DNA of 45,618 bases from Prevotella sp. (GCA_017524385.1 JAFWSS010000164.1:1-45618), one strand, 5' to 3'. Numbered from the stretch's first letter, positions 24,423 to 33,993 are shown. The notes: generated from the sequence alone by a model not told the origin. Numbers and translations are program-made.

Positions 24423-25772
24423 TCACTTATTTTTCCTCAACTGCAGTTTTGGAATCATATATTTCTGTCCTGGCTGCGGATTATCGTTCCCGTTATTGAG
24501 AACAACGAGATATTCCGTGTAATCCGTACCAAGATAGCGTCTCGAAATGTCCTTTAACGTAAGACCGGGAGTGACGGTGATGGTGCTGGCCACCCCAACG
24601 ATGTCATAGCCGCAATACGGCAACTGAGCATTCAACTTGGCGAAGTCGAGTTGTGGCGCTTCGGCAGAAGATGGAGCGGCACCTTCGCTCCCCACTGCTT
24701 GGCCGGCCTCTCCGGAAGTCTCGCCAGCAGGAGCATCCGACTTGTCTGCCGGCACTGATGGCTGGCCATCTACATTGCGGTTCTCCACCACGGCGCCGGA
24801 ATCCTTTTCAGATGGATTTTCCATTTCACCCTTTCCCCTCATCAGGAAGAAAGCCGCCACGCAGGCAAGCAGCACCAGCGATGCCACGGCATACTTCCAC
24901 CAACGAGCGAAGGGGGAAGAGCCCTCTGGGTCATCAGAGAGGCTGGTGGCTTCTGAAGGCTCGGCAGGAGTGGTGGCGGCAGAGCCGCCGCTTGCGGAGA
25001 AGCGCCGAGAGGCCCCATCAAGCACATCAGGCCCATCAGACCCATCAAGCCCATCTGTCCCATCAAGCCCATCAGGCCCATTAGACCCATCTACCCCATC
25101 AGACCCATCAGTCTCATCTTGCGGTGTGGGAGCCTCCTCCTTGAAAATCAAGAAAACCTGCTCGCCCTTGTCGTCCTGGGAGCGGTGGGTGGTTGTCTCG
25201 ACATCTTCAAATTCCACCCCCTCATTTACTTCCACGGGTTGGAAATATGAGAAGGGACGATTGATGTCGGCCAACATGCTCCCGTCGGGCGTGTACGACA
25301 CCTTCCCATAGATGGCATCGTCAACCTTCATCTTGGTGAGAAGGAAAGTGCCTAATCCGTCAACAACGACAGGAGCACCCTCCTCCATGGCATCCAGGAT
25401 GGTCTTGAAAAACATAACGGCATATTTCCTTGCTGCGAGTTGCTTTTCCTGGTGCTGACGCTCGATGACTTCGGCGATGACAGGGATGACCTTGCCCTTG
25501 TCTCTCTCCTCTTCCTCTAACAAAGGAGCGGGAATGAACTTGATAGAGAGCCTGGGCGGCACAAGCCATCTTTTCTTGGTGGCAATATCAAGGTAAACAT
25601 ATTCCATATGCTTCTCCACCAAGAACTTTCCGAAATCGTTGACAACAAGGCACCCTTCTTCTGCGACTTGGCGTACGACCCATTTGACAATCGTGGCGGC
25701 ATACTGTCGTGCCACCTCTTTAGTCCCTCCGGCATTCCTCGCCAAATCTGTTATGAGTATGTCGTAATACAT
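24423..25772 (-). CDS. HU-like, collagen-like linker, transmembrane, LysM-like protein
   Basis: 449 residues in four parts. Residues 1-190 look like two diverged HU/IHF-type modules (ILITDLARNAGG...VNDFGKFLVEKH; VIPVIAEVIERQ...VDGLGTFLL), as in Bacteroidetes HU-domain proteins. Residues about 217-252 are a Gly-Asp repeat of DGxDGx triplets. A transmembrane helix follows near 290-310 (YAVASLVLLACVAAFFLM). The C-terminal 65 residues resemble a LysM module (TVTPGLTLKDISRRYLG...YLVVLNNG...IPKL). The topology suggests cytoplasmic HU modules and a periplasmic peptidoglycan-binding end. It starts 11 nt after the rimO stop, so it is the third gene of an ftsY-rimO operon. The function is not known to me. 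Confidence 0.7.
   Translation of the reverse strand: MYYDILITDLARNAGGTKEVARQYAATIVKWVVRQVAEEGCLVVNDFGKFLVEKHMEYVYLDIATKKRWLVPPRLSIKFIPAPLLEEEERDKGKVIPVIAEVIERQHQEKQLAARKYAVMFFKTILDAMEEGAPVVVDGLGTFLLTKMKVDDAIYGKVSYTPDGSMLADINRPFSYFQPVEVNEGVEFEDVETTTHRSQDDKGEQVFLIFKEEAPTPQDETDGSDGVDGSNGPDGLDGTDGLDGSDGPDVLDGASRRFSASGGSAATTPAEPSEATSLSDDPEGSSPFARWWKYAVASLVLLACVAAFFLMRGKGEMENPSEKDSGAVVENRNVDGQPSVPADKSDAPAGETSGEAGQAVGSEGAAPSSAEAPQLDFAKLNAQLPYCGYDIVGVASTITVTPGLTLKDISRRYLGTDYTEYLVVLNNGNDNPQPGQKYMIPKLQLRKNK
25018..25113. repeat. 9-nt tandem repeat encoding Gly-Asp linker
   Basis: About ten imperfect copies of a 9-nt unit of the CCCATCAAG/CCCATCAGA type (plus strand) encode the DGxDGx linker. Repeat number can change without loss of frame. 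Confidence 0.75.
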
Positions 25773-25783
25773 TGCAATACAAT

Positions 25784-27082
25784 CTATTTCACCGTACCAT
25801 AGACGTCGAACTCTTCTGAATTAGTGATGAGCACTTGATAGAAACGACCCTTTCTCAAGACTTTATCTTGAAGAGGTATGAGCACCTCTGGATCCACTTC
25901 AGGCGATGAATACTGCGTCCTTCCTACATAATAGTCGCCCTCTTTCCTGTCAATGAGCACCTTCATGGTTTTCCCCACCGCCGAAGCCTCTATCTCGCCG
26001 CTGATGTTTTGCTGCAATGCCATCAGCTGGTTCAACCGCTTCAGTTTCAAGTCATAAGGCACGTCATCCTTGAAATGAGTGGCACTGTAGGTCCCATCCT
26101 CTTCCGAGTAGGCGAAAGCGCCAAGCCTTTCAAACCTTGCCCATTCCACAAATTCCATCAGTTGGTCGAAATCCTCCTCCGTCTCACCGGGAAAACCCAC
26201 CAGCATAGTGGTGCGAAGGGCGATGCCCGGCACTCTCTCCCTGACATCCCTTACGAATTGGTAGGTCTGCTCCTTGGTGAAATTTCTCCCCATCTTCTTA
26301 AGCATATGGTCCGACACATGCTGCAGGGCCACGTCGAGATATTTGCACACATTGTCACGTCTGCGTATGACATCCAGAAGGTCATAAGGGAACTGAGTGG
26401 GATAGGCATAATGCAACCTTATCCATTCCACACCCTTGACATCGGCTATCATGTCGACCAACTCAGCGATGCACCTTTTGCCATAAAGGTCCATGCCATA
26501 ATAAGTTAGTTCCTGAGCGATGACCTGCAACTCTTTCACTCCCCTGGCCACCAGCGCCTCCACTTCAGCGACAATCTCCTCCATGGGGCGGCTCCTATGC
26601 CTGCCCGTCATCATCGGGATGGCGCAATAGGCGCAATGCCTGTCGCACCCCTCGCTGATCTTCAAGTAGGCGTAGTGCTTGGGGGTGGTGATGCAACGCA
26701 TGGCCTCGGGCAAACCAAAAACTGGCTTCCCGAGGTCGGATATCAACTGGTTGTAGTCGAATTTTCCATAGAATTTGTCCACGGCAGGAATCTCCTTCTC
26801 CAATTCCTCCTTGTATCTTCGAGAGAGACAACCCATGACAAAGAGTTTGGCAATGCGGCCTTCCTCCTTGGCCTGGGCGAATTCCAGGATGGTCTGGATG
26901 CTCTCCTCTTTGGCATCCTGGATGAAACCGCAAGTGTTGATGACAACGATTTCTCCTTTCGGGTTACTACTGTCGTGTTTGCACACATAACCATTCGCCA
27001 TGAACTGCCCCATCAAAGCCTCGCTGTCAACGAGGTTTTTAGAGCAACCCATGGTGATGATGTCAACACGGTTCTTGATCAT
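25784..27082 (-). CDS. rimO: Ribosomal protein S12 methylthiotransferase
   Basis: 432 residues from ATG 27082; longer starts would overlap ftsY. RimO is a radical SAM enzyme that adds a methylthio group to Asp88 of ribosomal protein S12. The N-terminal domain carries three cluster cysteines (GCSKN, NTCGF, MGCLSRRY). The radical SAM domain has CDRHCAYCAIP. A C-terminal TRAM domain follows (about 365-432). The start lies 10 nt after the ftsY stop, indicating an operon. Confidence 0.95.
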   Translation of the reverse strand: MIKNRVDIITMGCSKNLVDSEALMGQFMANGYVCKHDSSNPKGEIVVINTCGFIQDAKEESIQTILEFAQAKEEGRIAKLFVMGCLSRRYKEELEKEIPAVDKFYGKFDYNQLISDLGKPVFGLPEAMRCITTPKHYAYLKISEGCDRHCAYCAIPMMTGRHRSRPMEEIVAEVEALVARGVKELQVIAQELTYYGMDLYGKRCIAELVDMIADVKGVEWIRLHYAYPTQFPYDLLDVIRRRDNVCKYLDVALQHVSDHMLKKMGRNFTKEQTYQFVRDVRERVPGIALRTTMLVGFPGETEEDFDQLMEFVEWARFERLGAFAYSEEDGTYSATHFKDDVPYDLKLKRLNQLMALQQNISGEIEASAVGKTMKVLIDRKEGDYYVGRTQYSSPEVDPEVLIPLQDKVLRKGRFYQVLITNSEEFDVYGTVK

Positions 27083-27092
27083 ACAAGCATTA

Positions 27093-28055
27093 TCATTTCT
27101 TCCTGTCGCCAAACAGGGAATCAACAAACTCCCTTCTGTTGAAGAGTTGGAGGTCTTCCATCCCCTCGCCAAGTCCGATGTATTTCACAGGCACCTTCAA
27201 CTGGTCGCTGATGCCGATGACAACACCTCCCTTGGCTGTGCCATCAAGTTTGGTGACCGCCATGGAGGTGATGTTGGTGACGGCAGAGAATTGCCTGGCT
27301 TGTTCGAAAGCATTCTGGCCCGTGCTGCCGTCGAGGATGAGCAGCACCTCGTCGGGAGCCTCCGGCAGCACCTTCTTCATCACATCCTTGATTTTCTTCA
27401 ACTCGTTCATCAACCCCACCTTGTTATGCAATCTGCCGGCAGTATCGATGATAACGACATCGGCATTATTGGCCTTGGCCGAGCACAAGGTGTCGTATGC
27501 CACCGATGCAGGGTCGGCACCCATCTGCTGCTTGATGACAGGAACACCTACCCTTTCACCCCAGATGCAGAGTTGGTCCACGGCTGCGGCTCTGAAAGTG
27601 TCGGCGGCGCCAAGGTATACCTTTTTGCCGGCATTCTTGAACTGGTAGGCAAGTTTTCCTATCGTGGTGGTCTTGCCCACACCGTTGACACCCACCACCA
27701 GTATGACATAGGGCTTGTGGTCCGAGGGGAGATCCCAGTCGTCATTATCAGAGGAGTTGTTCTCTGTCAGAAGTGATGCAATCTCGTCCCTGAGGAGATG
27801 GTTGAGTTCTGAAGTGGACACGTATTTGTCTCTTGCCACCCTCGCTTCGATGCGTTCGATGATTTTCAAGGTGGTCTCAACACCAACGTCAGAAGTGATG
27901 AGCACCTCTTCAAGGTTGTCGAGAACCTCGTCGTCCACCTTTGACTTTCCTGCAATGGCTTTGGTTATCTTTGAGAAAATACTTTGCGAGGACCTTTCCA
28001 GACCCTGGTCGAGAGTCTCCTTCTTCTTCTTTCCGAAAATACCGAATAATCCCAT
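27093..28055 (-). CDS. ftsY: Signal recognition particle receptor FtsY
   Basis: 320 residues. It is the SRP receptor GTPase for co-translational membrane targeting. NG domain motifs: G1 GVNGVGKTTTIGKLA near 121, DTFRAAAVDQL, G3 DTAGRLHNK, and TKLDGTAKGG. The end, IGLGEGMEDLQLFNRREFVDSLF, is typical of FtsY. The acidic A domain is short, as in other Bacteroidetes. First gene of the ftsY-rimO-HU/LysM operon. Confidence 0.96.
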   Translation of the reverse strand: MGLFGIFGKKKKETLDQGLERSSQSIFSKITKAIAGKSKVDDEVLDNLEEVLITSDVGVETTLKIIERIEARVARDKYVSTSELNHLLRDEIASLLTENNSSDNDDWDLPSDHKPYVILVVGVNGVGKTTTIGKLAYQFKNAGKKVYLGAADTFRAAAVDQLCIWGERVGVPVIKQQMGADPASVAYDTLCSAKANNADVVIIDTAGRLHNKVGLMNELKKIKDVMKKVLPEAPDEVLLILDGSTGQNAFEQARQFSAVTNITSMAVTKLDGTAKGGVVIGISDQLKVPVKYIGLGEGMEDLQLFNRREFVDSLFGDRKK

Positions 28056-28115
28056 GGTTTTTTATTTTATTACGAAGGAAGTGCAAACCTGCAAACCACC
28101 TTCGACATTCATGTG

Positions 28116-28123
28116 CAAAGGTA
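28116..28123 (-). promoter_or_regulatory. -7 box for ftsY operon
   Basis: CAAAGGTA on the plus strand reads TACCTTTG on the minus strand, 61 nt before the ftsY ATG and just after the terminator of the upstream ribosomal operon. Confidence 0.65.
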
Positions 28124-28181
28124 GGAAAAAAAAATGGCATTGGCGCAAGAAGTAACATTTTTTTTACTCATGCGGCCAAAT

Positions 28182-28218
28182 GCAAAAGAGGGTGCACTAT
28201 CGCGCACCCTCCATTTGC
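28182..28218 (-). terminator. Terminator of the rpmB-rpmG-DUF4295 operon
   Basis: GAGGGTGC (28188-28195) pairs with GCACCCTC (28204-28211), and the flanking GCAAAAG/CATTTGC extends the stem imperfectly. On the minus strand the stem ends in CTCTTTTGC. It lies 19 nt downstream of the DUF4295 gene stop. Confidence 0.7.
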
Positions 28219-28236
28219 CATATGTTTCACTAATTG

Positions 28237-28395
28237 TTATTTCTTGAAGAAATCGTTAACAGCCTCGTTGGGAACCATTTGCTCATCGAAAACGTAAGCA
28301 CCGGTCTTCGGGCTCTTCACCATCTTGATCACCTTGGAATATGCGCGTCCTTCCGTCGAACCTTCGTGGAGGGAGGCAACTGTTTTCTTTGCCAT
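28237..28395 (-). CDS. DUF4295 family small protein
   Basis: 52 residues beginning MAKKTVASLHEGSTEGRAYS and ending NEAVNDFFKK. It is a small basic protein found in Bacteroidetes immediately after rpmG, as here (10 nt). Its conserved company suggests a ribosome-linked role, but I know of no demonstrated function. The reading frame is complete from ATG 28395 to TAA 28237. Confidence 0.85.
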   Translation of the reverse strand: MAKKTVASLHEGSTEGRAYSKVIKMVKSPKTGAYVFDEQMVPNEAVNDFFKK

Positions 28396-28405
28396 ATTCT
28401 AATAA

Positions 28406-28597
28406 TTATTTGATTTCTTTATGAACAGTCATTTTCTTCAGGATGGGGTTGTATTTCTTCAACTCCATACGCTCCGGCGTGTTTTTACGGTTCTTGGTGG
28501 TAACATACCTGCTGGTACCAGGAAGGCCGCTGTTCTTCATCTCAGTGCACTCGAGGATGACCTGCACTCTGTTGCCTTTAGCTTTCTTTGATGCCAT
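28406..28597 (-). CDS. rpmG: 50S ribosomal protein L33
   Basis: 63 residues: [20 protein letters not shown], then [23 protein letters not shown], a standard L33. It has a single Cys, so it is the zinc-independent form. It follows rpmB by 5 nt and precedes the DUF4295 gene. Confidence 0.95.
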   Translation of the reverse strand: MASKKAKGNRVQVILECTEMKNSGLPGTSRYVTTKNRKNTPERMELKKYNPILKKMTVHKEIK

Positions 28598-28602
28598 GTG
28601 TA

Positions 28603-28866
28603 TTAATCTCCTATCACTTTAATTTCCTTCCAATCGATATAGCCTTTGGCTACAGCCTGCTTCAGAGCAGCGTCAAGTCCCACCTTGTTGATCATACGCA
28701 GTCCTGCAGCGCTGATTTTAAGACTAATCCAGCAGTCTTCTTCCACGTAGTAGAATTTCTTTGTGAACAAGTTCACGTCGAAAGTCCTCTTCGTGCGATG
28801 CTTCGAGTGGGAAACGTTATTGCCAACTTGTGCTTTTTTCCCTGTAATCTGACAAATCTTCGACAT
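28603..28866 (-). CDS. rpmB: 50S ribosomal protein L28
   Basis: 87 residues: [20 protein letters not shown], then a [13 protein letters not shown] segment and [13 protein letters not shown], a standard L28. It lacks a CxxC pair and is thus zinc-independent. First gene of the rpmB-rpmG-DUF4295 operon. Confidence 0.95.
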   Translation of the reverse strand: MSKICQITGKKAQVGNNVSHSKHRTKRTFDVNLFTKKFYYVEEDCWISLKISAAGLRMINKVGLDAALKQAVAKGYIDWKEIKVIGD

Positions 28867-29169
28867 TTCTATCTAAATTTTTTTTCGTTTTTTGATACCT
28901 ATTCCAAACAGGGTGCAAAATTACGAATATTTTTATTTATTACAAAATTTATTCGTCTTTTATTCTTCCATTTAAAGATTTTTTTGATTTTACGCTACAA
29001 TACCGAAAAGGATTTCTCTAATTCTTGGCAAGGAAGCAACAAATTGGGCAACCTTTCACTCCATATTCAATTTCTGTCATCCAATTTGTCGCAACCCTTC
29101 ATTTTTTCAATATATGAGCCCTAATCTTCAATTTTCAATTTTCAATCTTCATTTTTCAATTTTCAATCT
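28867..29169. other. Intergenic region: rpmB promoter and TTCAATTTTC repeats
   Basis: The rpmB -7 box lies at 28916-28923. The rest is A/T-rich. The end (about 29,126-29,169) is made of TTCAATTTTCAATCTTC-type words running up to the stop of the carboxylesterase gene. I see no gene. Confidence 0.6.
28916..28923 (-). promoter_or_regulatory. -7 box for rpmB operon
   Basis: CAAAATTA on the plus strand reads TAATTTTG on the minus strand, 50 nt before the rpmB ATG. Confidence 0.7.
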
Positions 29170-30738
29170 TCAATCTTTTCTCATCTTTTCCGTTTCTTCC
29201 CTCTTCCACTTGTAGAAGCGGTCCACAAAGTCGATTTGTTCGCGATTAGGGACCATGATGAGCGAAGCACCATTGGAGAACTGCATCGTAGTGGGTTTCG
29301 ACTCGTCGAACGTAGGCCAATAGGGCAATCCCACGCCATTGGGGTTGCCCGTCTTGGCGAAGTTGATCCAGTAGCGCTGCATGATTTCCGCCACGGCGGC
29401 TTCAGCAGGATATTTGTCGGGCTGTGTGAGGAACGTGCCATTGAGATAGAGGATGTCGTCGGCGTGCGACACCCCGCGCCGCTTCGGGTTTGGGGAAAAA
29501 CTCACCGTAGAGGGCTGGGCGAGGAAGGCGGCATAGGCAGGACTTTTCCCTGTCTTGGACTGGAGACTCGCCCAGGCGAAGGAGGGCCATGCGAAACCCA
29601 TGTCGCGGAAGGCGTCGCCATTGGCGTGGAAGGCCTCGTCGGGGGTGTTACCTGGATAGACCTTCATCGCCTCGTCGGCAAAGGGGCCAAAGATACCCTT
29701 TGCTGCATTCTTATAGTCTTCCGGCGAGACGTTTCCTGTGAAGAGCACGCCCTCGTCGCTGTTCGTCATCACGATGGCAGGCACGTCGTTGTATTCACCA
29801 CGCTCATAGAGTCGGTAGAGGTCGTCGGTGATCACATAGCCATCGACACAAGGCCAGAAACCGCCAAACCCGACATTGTCGCCACAGAGTTGAAGGGCAT
29901 CCATCTTCCGCATCTGCTTGACAGACTTTTTCCCGAGATGTTTCTGGAAGGCCAGCCCCTGTTGCTCTGCACCTTTCTGCGAAGCATTGACGGCAAGAGA
30001 CCGGGGTTGATCGCTCCAGGGTGCGAACGACCCGCCGCTCTGGCTGATGACCCTATGGAAAAGGCCCTTGGCCAAGGGCGAGGCGCACAATATGCTGCAA
30101 CTGATGGCACCGGCACTCTCGCCGAAGATGGTCACATTCGAGGGGTCGCCTCCAAAGTTGGAGATGTTTCTCTGCACCCACTGCAGGGCATAGAGCTGGT
30201 CGAGCAGACCGTAGTTGCCCGAATGCCCTCCCTTCGACTCCTTGGTTAGTTCCGGATGTGCCATGAATCCCAGCGCCCCCGTGCGATACTCCACGCTGAC
30301 GATGACCACGCCGCGTCGTGCGAGATGCACCCAGAGGTCGCCACCATAATGCTCGGTGGCAAAACCTCCGCCATGGATCCACACCATCACCGGCAGGCGG
30401 TCGTTGACGGAAGTGGCAGACGTGGCGATGCCAAGGTAGAGGCAGTCCTCGCTCATTTTCGGATGCGACCCGTCGCGCCTCGATGGCTGGGGCGGCCACG
30501 GTCCGAAGTCCTCGGCTTTCAACACGCCATCCCACGGCTTAGCGGGCTGCGGAGGGCACCATCTCAGTTCACCCACGGGTGGTGCGGCATAGGGTATGGC
30601 CTTGTAGATGGCCAGGTCGCTGCCGTTCATTACGGCTTCAAGGTCTCCGGTTTCCACATGGGTCCTCATGAGAGGCTGCCCCTTGACTGTGGCCAAACAC
30701 AGCAATCCGGTGACAAAAAGCAAGAATATTCTTTTCAT
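29170..30738 (-). CDS. Secreted type-B carboxylesterase
   Basis: 522 residues from ATG 30738; the longer frame upstream is the antisense of dcp sequence. A signal peptide (MKRIFLLFVTGLLCLATVKG) sends it to the periplasm. It is an alpha/beta-hydrolase of the cholinesterase/carboxylesterase family: EDCLYLGI, oxyanion loop WIHGGGF, nucleophile elbow FGESAGA, candidate acidic residue in TNSDEGVLF and candidate His in GVSHADDILY. Substrates are probably esters of plant or host origin; the sequence does not fix which. It begins 53 nt after the dcp stop, so the two may be co-transcribed. Confidence 0.9.
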   Translation of the reverse strand: MKRIFLLFVTGLLCLATVKGQPLMRTHVETGDLEAVMNGSDLAIYKAIPYAAPPVGELRWCPPQPAKPWDGVLKAEDFGPWPPQPSRRDGSHPKMSEDCLYLGIATSATSVNDRLPVMVWIHGGGFATEHYGGDLWVHLARRGVVIVSVEYRTGALGFMAHPELTKESKGGHSGNYGLLDQLYALQWVQRNISNFGGDPSNVTIFGESAGAISCSILCASPLAKGLFHRVISQSGGSFAPWSDQPRSLAVNASQKGAEQQGLAFQKHLGKKSVKQMRKMDALQLCGDNVGFGGFWPCVDGYVITDDLYRLYERGEYNDVPAIVMTNSDEGVLFTGNVSPEDYKNAAKGIFGPFADEAMKVYPGNTPDEAFHANGDAFRDMGFAWPSFAWASLQSKTGKSPAYAAFLAQPSTVSFSPNPKRRGVSHADDILYLNGTFLTQPDKYPAEAAVAEIMQRYWINFAKTGNPNGVGLPYWPTFDESKPTTMQFSNGASLIMVPNREQIDFVDRFYKWKREETEKMRKD

Positions 30739-30791
30739 ATCATTTCTATATTGGTTGGGACATGATCTATGCAAATGCAGGATGGAGGTCA

Positions 30792-32927
30792 TCACAACCC
30801 CCTGGCTTTGAGAAGAGACGATGGGTCGGGAGCCTTCATACCTGTGAAATCGGTGAACATCTCCATCAGGTCCTTGGTGTTGCCTCGACTGAGTATCTTG
30901 TCGCGGAGCGCCTGACCCACCTCGGGGTTGAGTGGCCCGTGTGCTTTGAAGTAATCGGCCACATTGTCGGCCAACACCTCCGTCCAAAGATAACTGTAGT
31001 AACCGGCGGCATATCCCCCACCCCACACATGGTTGAAATAAGAGGTGGAATAGCGAGGTGGTATCTGTGGATTGAGCAATCCTATCTTCCTCAACGCCTC
31101 GGTCTCGAATGCGGGTGCCTCGGCGGCTGTGGGAATCTCGTTGCTTGGCAGCATATGCCAGGCCATGTCGAGGCACGACGCCGTCAGGTTCTCACCCAGC
31201 GCGTAAGCGGAATGGAAATTGATGGAGTTGAGCATCTTTTCCTTCAATGCTGCCGGCATGGGCTCTCCCGTGTCGGTGTGCTTGGCGTAATGGTCGAAAA
31301 TCTCCGGCACGGATGCGAAGAACTCATTGAACTGGGAAGGCATCTCCACAAAGTCGCGTGCCACCGCCGTTCCGCTGAGTGTGTTGTACTTGCAGTTGGA
31401 AAGGATGCCATGGATGGCGTGTCCGAACTCATGGAAAAGCGTGGTCACCTCGTCCCATGAGATGAGGGAGGGTTGACCATCAGGGGCCTTGGCATTGTTG
31501 CACACATTATATATTAAAGGGATCTGTTGGCGCAACCCGCTCTGTTTGGCGAAAGCACTCATCCAGGCTCCTCCCCTCTTCGTGGGCCGGCGGAAATAGT
31601 CGTTGTAGAAAATGGCCAAGGTCTTGCCATCCTTGTCTGTCACCTCCCATACTTTCATATCGGGATGATAGGTGGGGATGTCTTTCCTTTCCTTGAAAGA
31701 CAGGCCGTAAACCCTGTTGGCGGCATAGAAGACACCGTTGACCAACACGCTGTCGATATTGAAATAGGGTTTCACTTCGTCCTCGGAGAAGTTGCATTCC
31801 TCTTTCTTCATCTTGGCGGAGAAATAGAAGCGGTCGTAGGGCTGGAGCTGGAAATCGATACCCATGGTCTTGCGCGCATAAGCCTCGATGGCCTTGGTCT
31901 CGGCATCAGCCTTCGACTCATATTCACGCACGAGTTGCGTCAGGAAGTTGTAAACCTGCTCTGGGGTCTTCGCCATCGTCTTTTCCAGCGAGAGCGACGC
32001 GTAGTTGTCATAACCCATCAGTTCGGCCTTCTCGGCACGGAGACGGGCGATCTCCACCACGATGGGGAAGGTGTTGAACGACCTTTCTCCGTCGGCGCGA
32101 TGCCTGGAAGCCTCATAAACCCGTTTTCGCAACTGCCTGTTGTCAAGGCTGGCGAGGATGGGTTGCTGCGTGGTGTTGATGATGACGATGCAATAGGGTG
32201 TCTTGCCACCGCGGCTCTCGGCATCTTTCTTGCACTGAGCGATGTCGGCCTCGCTCAGTCCGGCCAGTTCCTCCACATTGTTCACCCAAATGACAGAATT
32301 GTTGGTGGCGCTGGGGAGCAAGTCGCCCCACTGCTGCTGCAGTTCAGCTATGCGAAGGTTGATGGCTTTCATACGCTCCATCTTCTCTGGGGGGAGAAGG
32401 GCGCCCGAACGCACGAAACTCTTGTAGGTCTCTTCCAACAGTTTCTTGTCCTCTCCTTTCAATGACTTGTACTGATGGTCATAAACATATTTGATTCGTT
32501 GGAACAATTCCGGGTTGAAAGCGATGTCGTTCTCCAATTCCGTCAGCATCGGCATCACCTTGCGCTCGATTTCCGCTATTTCGGAGGTCTTGTCGGCACT
32601 GACAAGGCCAAAGAAGATGCTGGTCACCCTGTCGAGCAGCACCCCGCTTTTCTCCAAGGCGAGAATGGTGTTCTCGAAAGTGGGCTTCTTCTTGTTGGCC
32701 AGGATGGCGTCGATTTCCTCTCTTTGCTGTTGGATGGCGGTTTGGATGGCGGGCAGGTAGTCAGAGGTTTTTATCTTGCTGAAGTCTGGCGCTCCGAAAG
32801 GAAGTGTGCTTTTCTGCAACAAGGGGTTGACAGGATCGTCGGGCCCCATCGTGTCGATGGTGGCTGCGGGAGACTGCAACATCATGGATGCCAGTCCCAT
32901 GGTCATCAGTATTCTCTTGATTCTCAT
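30792..32927 (-). CDS. dcp: Peptidyl-dipeptidase Dcp (M3 family)
   Basis: 711 residues with an N-terminal signal peptide (MRIKRILMTMGLASMMLQSP), so periplasmic or envelope-bound. The zinc motif is LFHEFGHAIHG (HExxH) with the third ligand Glu in DFVEMPSQFNEFF 25 or so residues on, the M3 signature. The end has the family's WGGGYAAGYYSYLWTEVLADN. It cleaves dipeptides from peptide C-termini, fitting the amino-acid and peptide use common in Prevotella. Confidence 0.94.
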   Translation of the reverse strand: MRIKRILMTMGLASMMLQSPAATIDTMGPDDPVNPLLQKSTLPFGAPDFSKIKTSDYLPAIQTAIQQQREEIDAILANKKKPTFENTILALEKSGVLLDRVTSIFFGLVSADKTSEIAEIERKVMPMLTELENDIAFNPELFQRIKYVYDHQYKSLKGEDKKLLEETYKSFVRSGALLPPEKMERMKAINLRIAELQQQWGDLLPSATNNSVIWVNNVEELAGLSEADIAQCKKDAESRGGKTPYCIVIINTTQQPILASLDNRQLRKRVYEASRHRADGERSFNTFPIVVEIARLRAEKAELMGYDNYASLSLEKTMAKTPEQVYNFLTQLVREYESKADAETKAIEAYARKTMGIDFQLQPYDRFYFSAKMKKEECNFSEDEVKPYFNIDSVLVNGVFYAANRVYGLSFKERKDIPTYHPDMKVWEVTDKDGKTLAIFYNDYFRRPTKRGGAWMSAFAKQSGLRQQIPLIYNVCNNAKAPDGQPSLISWDEVTTLFHEFGHAIHGILSNCKYNTLSGTAVARDFVEMPSQFNEFFASVPEIFDHYAKHTDTGEPMPAALKEKMLNSINFHSAYALGENLTASCLDMAWHMLPSNEIPTAAEAPAFETEALRKIGLLNPQIPPRYSTSYFNHVWGGGYAAGYYSYLWTEVLADNVADYFKAHGPLNPEVGQALRDKILSRGNTKDLMEMFTDFTGMKAPDPSSLLKARGL

Positions 32928-33110
32928 ATGATGTGTTTTTGATGTTATTTTTTCAATCTACCAAACATTTCCACTCCGTGATGTTGCGCTCCTTCGACGA
33001 GGTTTCCTCACACTTTTCGGTCTGTTGGCACATATCGGGGTGCATTAGTATATTTCTCCTCCGTGATACGAGAGAGTCACGAAACCAGGCACTAAGAAAA
33101 TGTTGGGAAG

Positions 33111-33971
33111 CTATAATGCCAGGCGCAGTCCTACAAAGTAGTAGCGGTTGTCAGGAAACCAATAGTAACGATTCGCCACACGGTGATCCTTGGACTTGTC
33201 AAACCAACAGCCACCGCGGCAAACGCGGAAATTCCCCTTTGTGGCGCCGGTAGGGTCTTTCTGGGCAGAAGAGCCATAATCACCATAAAAGTCGCTGCAC
33301 CACTCCCACACATTGCCAGACATGTCGTAAAGACCCAGTTCGTTAGGCTTTTTCTGACCGCCAGGGTGAGTGCCGTAATTTGCATTTGACCAATGCCGGC
33401 CATAGGCATTCTTCTCATACCACCCCACGGAGTCGAGGTCGTTTCCCCCGGCATAATTGTACCCCTTGCTTATGTTGCCTCCACGTGCGGCATACTCCCA
33501 CTCCGCCTCTGTCGGCAGGCGGAATTGCTTGCCTGTCTTTTCATTCAATTTAGTAATGAATTCCTGGCAGTCTTCCCAAGAGACACACTCCACGGGAAGA
33601 TTGCCATCCTTGAAATAAGAGGGATTCTCACCCATCACAGCTTCCCACTGCTCTTGTGTCACCTCGTAACGACCGAGGGAGAATGAGGATATCGTCACCT
33701 GATGGACAGGGCCTTCATCTTCATCAACTTTATCGTCTTTCTTACCTTTTTGGATCTTCATGCCCTTTTTATCCTTTTTGTCCTTTTCGGGACCAATGGA
33801 AGTGCCCATGTTGAAAGTGCCACCCTCTATAGGAACCATGTTATTGACCAGTTTTTCAATGGCACTGGCCGACTGTTCGGGAGTCATAGGTTCTCTCTGT
33901 TGCTCGCAACCTATGGTGGTGAGCAATAGGATCATGGTGAAGGGTAAAACCTTCAGTTTATTCAAATTCAT
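33111..33971 (-). CDS. Formylglycine-generating-enzyme-like lipoprotein
   Basis: 286 residues. The N-terminus MNLNKLKVLPFTMILLLTTI-GC is a lipoprotein signal with Cys22. Residues about 45-286 are an FGE-sulfatase (SUMF1-like) domain: GGTFNMG, LGRYEVTQEQWEAVMG, PVECVSWEDCQEFI, RLPTEAEWEYAARGG, GLYDMSGNVWEWCSDFYG and RGGCWF. Relatives often lack catalytic activity and act as binding or gliding-related proteins (GldK/GldJ-like). A Lys/Asp-rich insertion (KDKKDKKGMKIQKGKKDDK near 65-85) interrupts the first strand pair. Substrate and partner are unknown. Confidence 0.88.
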   Translation of the reverse strand: MNLNKLKVLPFTMILLLTTIGCEQQREPMTPEQSASAIEKLVNNMVPIEGGTFNMGTSIGPEKDKKDKKGMKIQKGKKDDKVDEDEGPVHQVTISSFSLGRYEVTQEQWEAVMGENPSYFKDGNLPVECVSWEDCQEFITKLNEKTGKQFRLPTEAEWEYAARGGNISKGYNYAGGNDLDSVGWYEKNAYGRHWSNANYGTHPGGQKKPNELGLYDMSGNVWEWCSDFYGDYGSSAQKDPTGATKGNFRVCRGGCWFDKSKDHRVANRYYWFPDNRYYFVGLRLAL

Positions 33972-33993
33972 ATTGATTGATTGTAATTTGTCA

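Noticed and set aside
30739-31176. 146-codon N-terminal extension of the carboxylesterase frame
   Set aside because: It is out-of-frame sequence of the end of dcp and the gap; the signal peptide at 30738 marks the true start.
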